Assembly (NCBI GenBank): GCA_927441425.1
Contig: CAKMKG010000007.1
Location: 86,545-150,544, forward strand
Length of the DNA stretch: 64,000 nucleotides
From: an uncultured Bacillota bacterium
GTDB lineage: Bacteria; Bacillota; Clostridia; Peptostreptococcales; Anaerovoracaceae
Direction: 5' to 3'
The notes beneath the pieces were generated by a model. The model worked only from the letters and a program-made list of their open reading frames with translations, was not told where the DNA came from and ran no database searches. The position numbers and the translations under genes are program-made. Of the stretch, positions 62,998 to 64,000 are shown piece by piece (positions within the stretch are counted from its first letter, which is position 1; each line of letters begins with the position of its first letter).

Positions 62998-63609
62998 ATG
63001 GTTCCAAACTATACTGAATTCTCAGATGAAAAGCTAGTTACGTTGGCACAGGAAGGCGATGAAATAGCAGAAGAGTATCTCATTAGAAAATTTAAGAATG
63101 TGGTCAGAAGTAAAGCACATCTTTATTTTATGGTGGGCGCAGATAGCGAGGATATCGTTCAGGAGGGAATGATAGGAATTTTTAAGGCGATCCGGAGCTA
63201 TAATAAGACCAAGCAGGCATCCTTTCATACCTTTGCGGAGATCTGCATCAACCGGCAAATCATAACGGCGATCAAGCGTGCAACAAGGCTGAAGCATTCA
63301 CCTCTGAACACTTCTGTATCGTTGAGCAAGCCGCTATCTGATTCTGAACCCGATACCACGCTGGAGGAAACCTTATCCGCCAGCAGCAATACGGATCCTG
63401 AGGCGCTCTTCCTACTGAAGGAGGATATGGGATATCTTGAAGGGAATGGTGCCGAAATCTTCAGTGATTTGGAACTGACCGTCTGGAACGAATATCTGAA
63501 GGGAAAAACATACCTTCAGATTGCCGTAATCACCGGAAGATCTCCCAAGGCGATCGATAATGCAATTCAAAGGACAAAGCGGAAATTAGAGCTATATTTA
63601 GGACGGTAA
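62998..63609 (+). CDS. sigH: RNA polymerase sigma factor SigH (sigma-30)
   Basis: A 203-residue sigma-70-family factor that directs early sporulation and stationary-phase genes. Region 2 (EEYLIRKFKNVVRSKAHLYF, then GADSEDIVQEGMIGIFKAIRSY near 48-69) and region 4 (LELTVWNEYLKGKTYLQIA, then SPKAIDNAIQRTKRKLELYL) are both clear. Location after rlmB and before tRNA/tuf matches the Clostridia order. A yacP-like gene that often intervenes is absent. Start at ATG 62998; the ribosome binding site is moderate (AAGCGGGA). Confidence 0.93.
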   Translation: MVPNYTEFSDEKLVTLAQEGDEIAEEYLIRKFKNVVRSKAHLYFMVGADSEDIVQEGMIGIFKAIRSYNKTKQASFHTFAEICINRQIITAIKRATRLKHSPLNTSVSLSKPLSDSEPDTTLEETLSASSNTDPEALFLLKEDMGYLEGNGAEIFSDLELTVWNEYLKGKTYLQIAVITGRSPKAIDNAIQRTKRKLELYLGR

Positions 63610-63616
63610 AATGTAT

Positions 63617-63646
63617 TGACATTGCGTGGTGTATTATAGTAAAATA
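63617..63646 (+). promoter_or_regulatory. Promoter of the tRNA-Thr / tuf unit
   Basis: TTGACA (63617-63622), 18-base spacer, TAAAAT (63641-63646), about 20 bases before the tRNA gene. Confidence 0.7.
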
Positions 63647-63672
63647 TCCATTAGTGTCGGATAGCTAGTTTT

Positions 63673-63748
63673 GCTGTTGTAGCTCAGTCGGTAGAGCACT
63701 TCCTTGGTAAGGAAGAGGTAGGCAGTTCGAACCTGCTCAACAGCTCCA
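63673..63748 (+). tRNA. tRNA-Thr (anticodon GGT)
   Basis: Complete cloverleaf: acceptor GCTGTTG / CAACAGC, D-arm GCTC...GAGC, anticodon stem CTTCC / GGAAG with loop TTGGTAA (anticodon GGT), T-arm with TTCGAAC loop and encoded CCA at 63746-63748. Confidence 0.97.
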
Positions 63749-63829
63749 ATTATATTTGGCTTTTATTACCGAACATTGTATTGTACTACAGAATGTATGG
63801 AAAGTTATCAAAAACGGAGGATTACGAAA

Positions 63830-64000
63830 ATGGCAAAAGCTAAATTTGAAAGAAACAAACCCCATGTTAACATCGGGACAATCGGTCATGTAGACCACGG
63901 CAAGACAACATTGACAGCCGCAATCACAAAGACATTATTTAAGAGATTCGGACTCGGCCAGATGGTAGCCTTCGATCAGATCGACAAGGCACCGGAAGAA
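63830..64000 (+). CDS. tuf: Elongation factor Tu (5' part, cut by window end)
   Basis: The first 57 codons of EF-Tu: N-terminus [19 protein letters not shown], then the P-loop GHVDHGKT and TAAITKTL. Strong GGAGG (63816-63820) ten bases before the ATG. EF-Tu delivers aminoacyl-tRNA to the ribosome. The gene continues beyond the window; switch I and the rest are not visible. sigH-tRNA-tuf order fits Clostridia, where rpmG, secE and nusG usually come next. Confidence 0.97.
   Translation, partial: MAKAKFERNKPHVNIGTIGHVDHGKTTLTAAITKTLFKRFGLGQMVAFDQIDKAPEE

Overview
The window reads as chromosomal DNA of an anaerobic, probably spore-forming member of the Clostridia. The evidence is the broken-up Firmicutes radA / yacL / ispD-ispF / cysE-cysS / mrnC / rlmB / sigH / tuf housekeeping cluster, a pyrophosphate-type phosphofructokinase, a hybrid-cluster protein, strong AGGAGG-type ribosome binding sites and canonical TTGACA/TATAAT promoters. 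An Anaerovorax/Eubacteriales-type relative is my guess from overall flavour only; no 16S or other taxonomic marker is present.

Layout. 0-6 kb: asnS, a pair of small Gate-domain membrane proteins, an EF-G-like GTPase and radA. 6-16 kb: unrelated small genes (Arg-tailed hypothetical, ATPase, GNAT, nitroreductase, a 47-aa protein overlapping an HD hydrolase, lytic transglycosylase, GGDEF/HD-GYP protein, two-component system, PPi-PFK). 16-28 kb: carD-like regulator behind a structured leader, yacL (PIN-TRAM), fused ispDF, proS, a TRIC-like channel, split chromate transporter, Nudix, cyclophilin, M23 peptidase, cysE, cysS. 28-57 kb: a long accessory block that separates cysS from mrnC. It holds a large Cache/PAS/GGDEF/HD-GYP sensor, an AEC transporter, an extensive inositol catabolic region (31.6-49.9 kb), an MGMT-like protein, nagB, hcp, yfcE, a polysaccharide deacetylase and three tandem bactofilins. 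57-64 kb: mrnC, a sortase-anchored protein with about 120 Asp-Thr repeats, an AT-rich gene of unknown function coupled to thyA, then dfrA, rlmB, sigH, tRNA-Thr and the start of tuf.

How the parts fit. The inositol region is the most interesting part. A plus-strand operon (LacI regulator, iolD, iolE, iolG) plus iolB at 48.9 kb makes up the front half of the Bacillus-type pathway (myo-inositol to 2-deoxy-5-keto-gluconate). A minus-strand operon (iolN, iolM, uxaE-like, iolO-like, second iolG) looks like the Thermotoga-type diketo-inositol route that ends in hexuronate metabolism. Between them lies a divergent promoter region with LacI-type palindromes and a ribose/inositol-type ABC importer operon. 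That operon continues into a transaldolase-family gene and iolB. IolC (kinase), IolJ (aldolase) and IolA are absent from the window, so the transaldolase is a candidate for a kinase-independent cleavage step. That is a hypothesis, not something the sequence proves.

All functional calls come from reading motifs and gene context; no database search was run.
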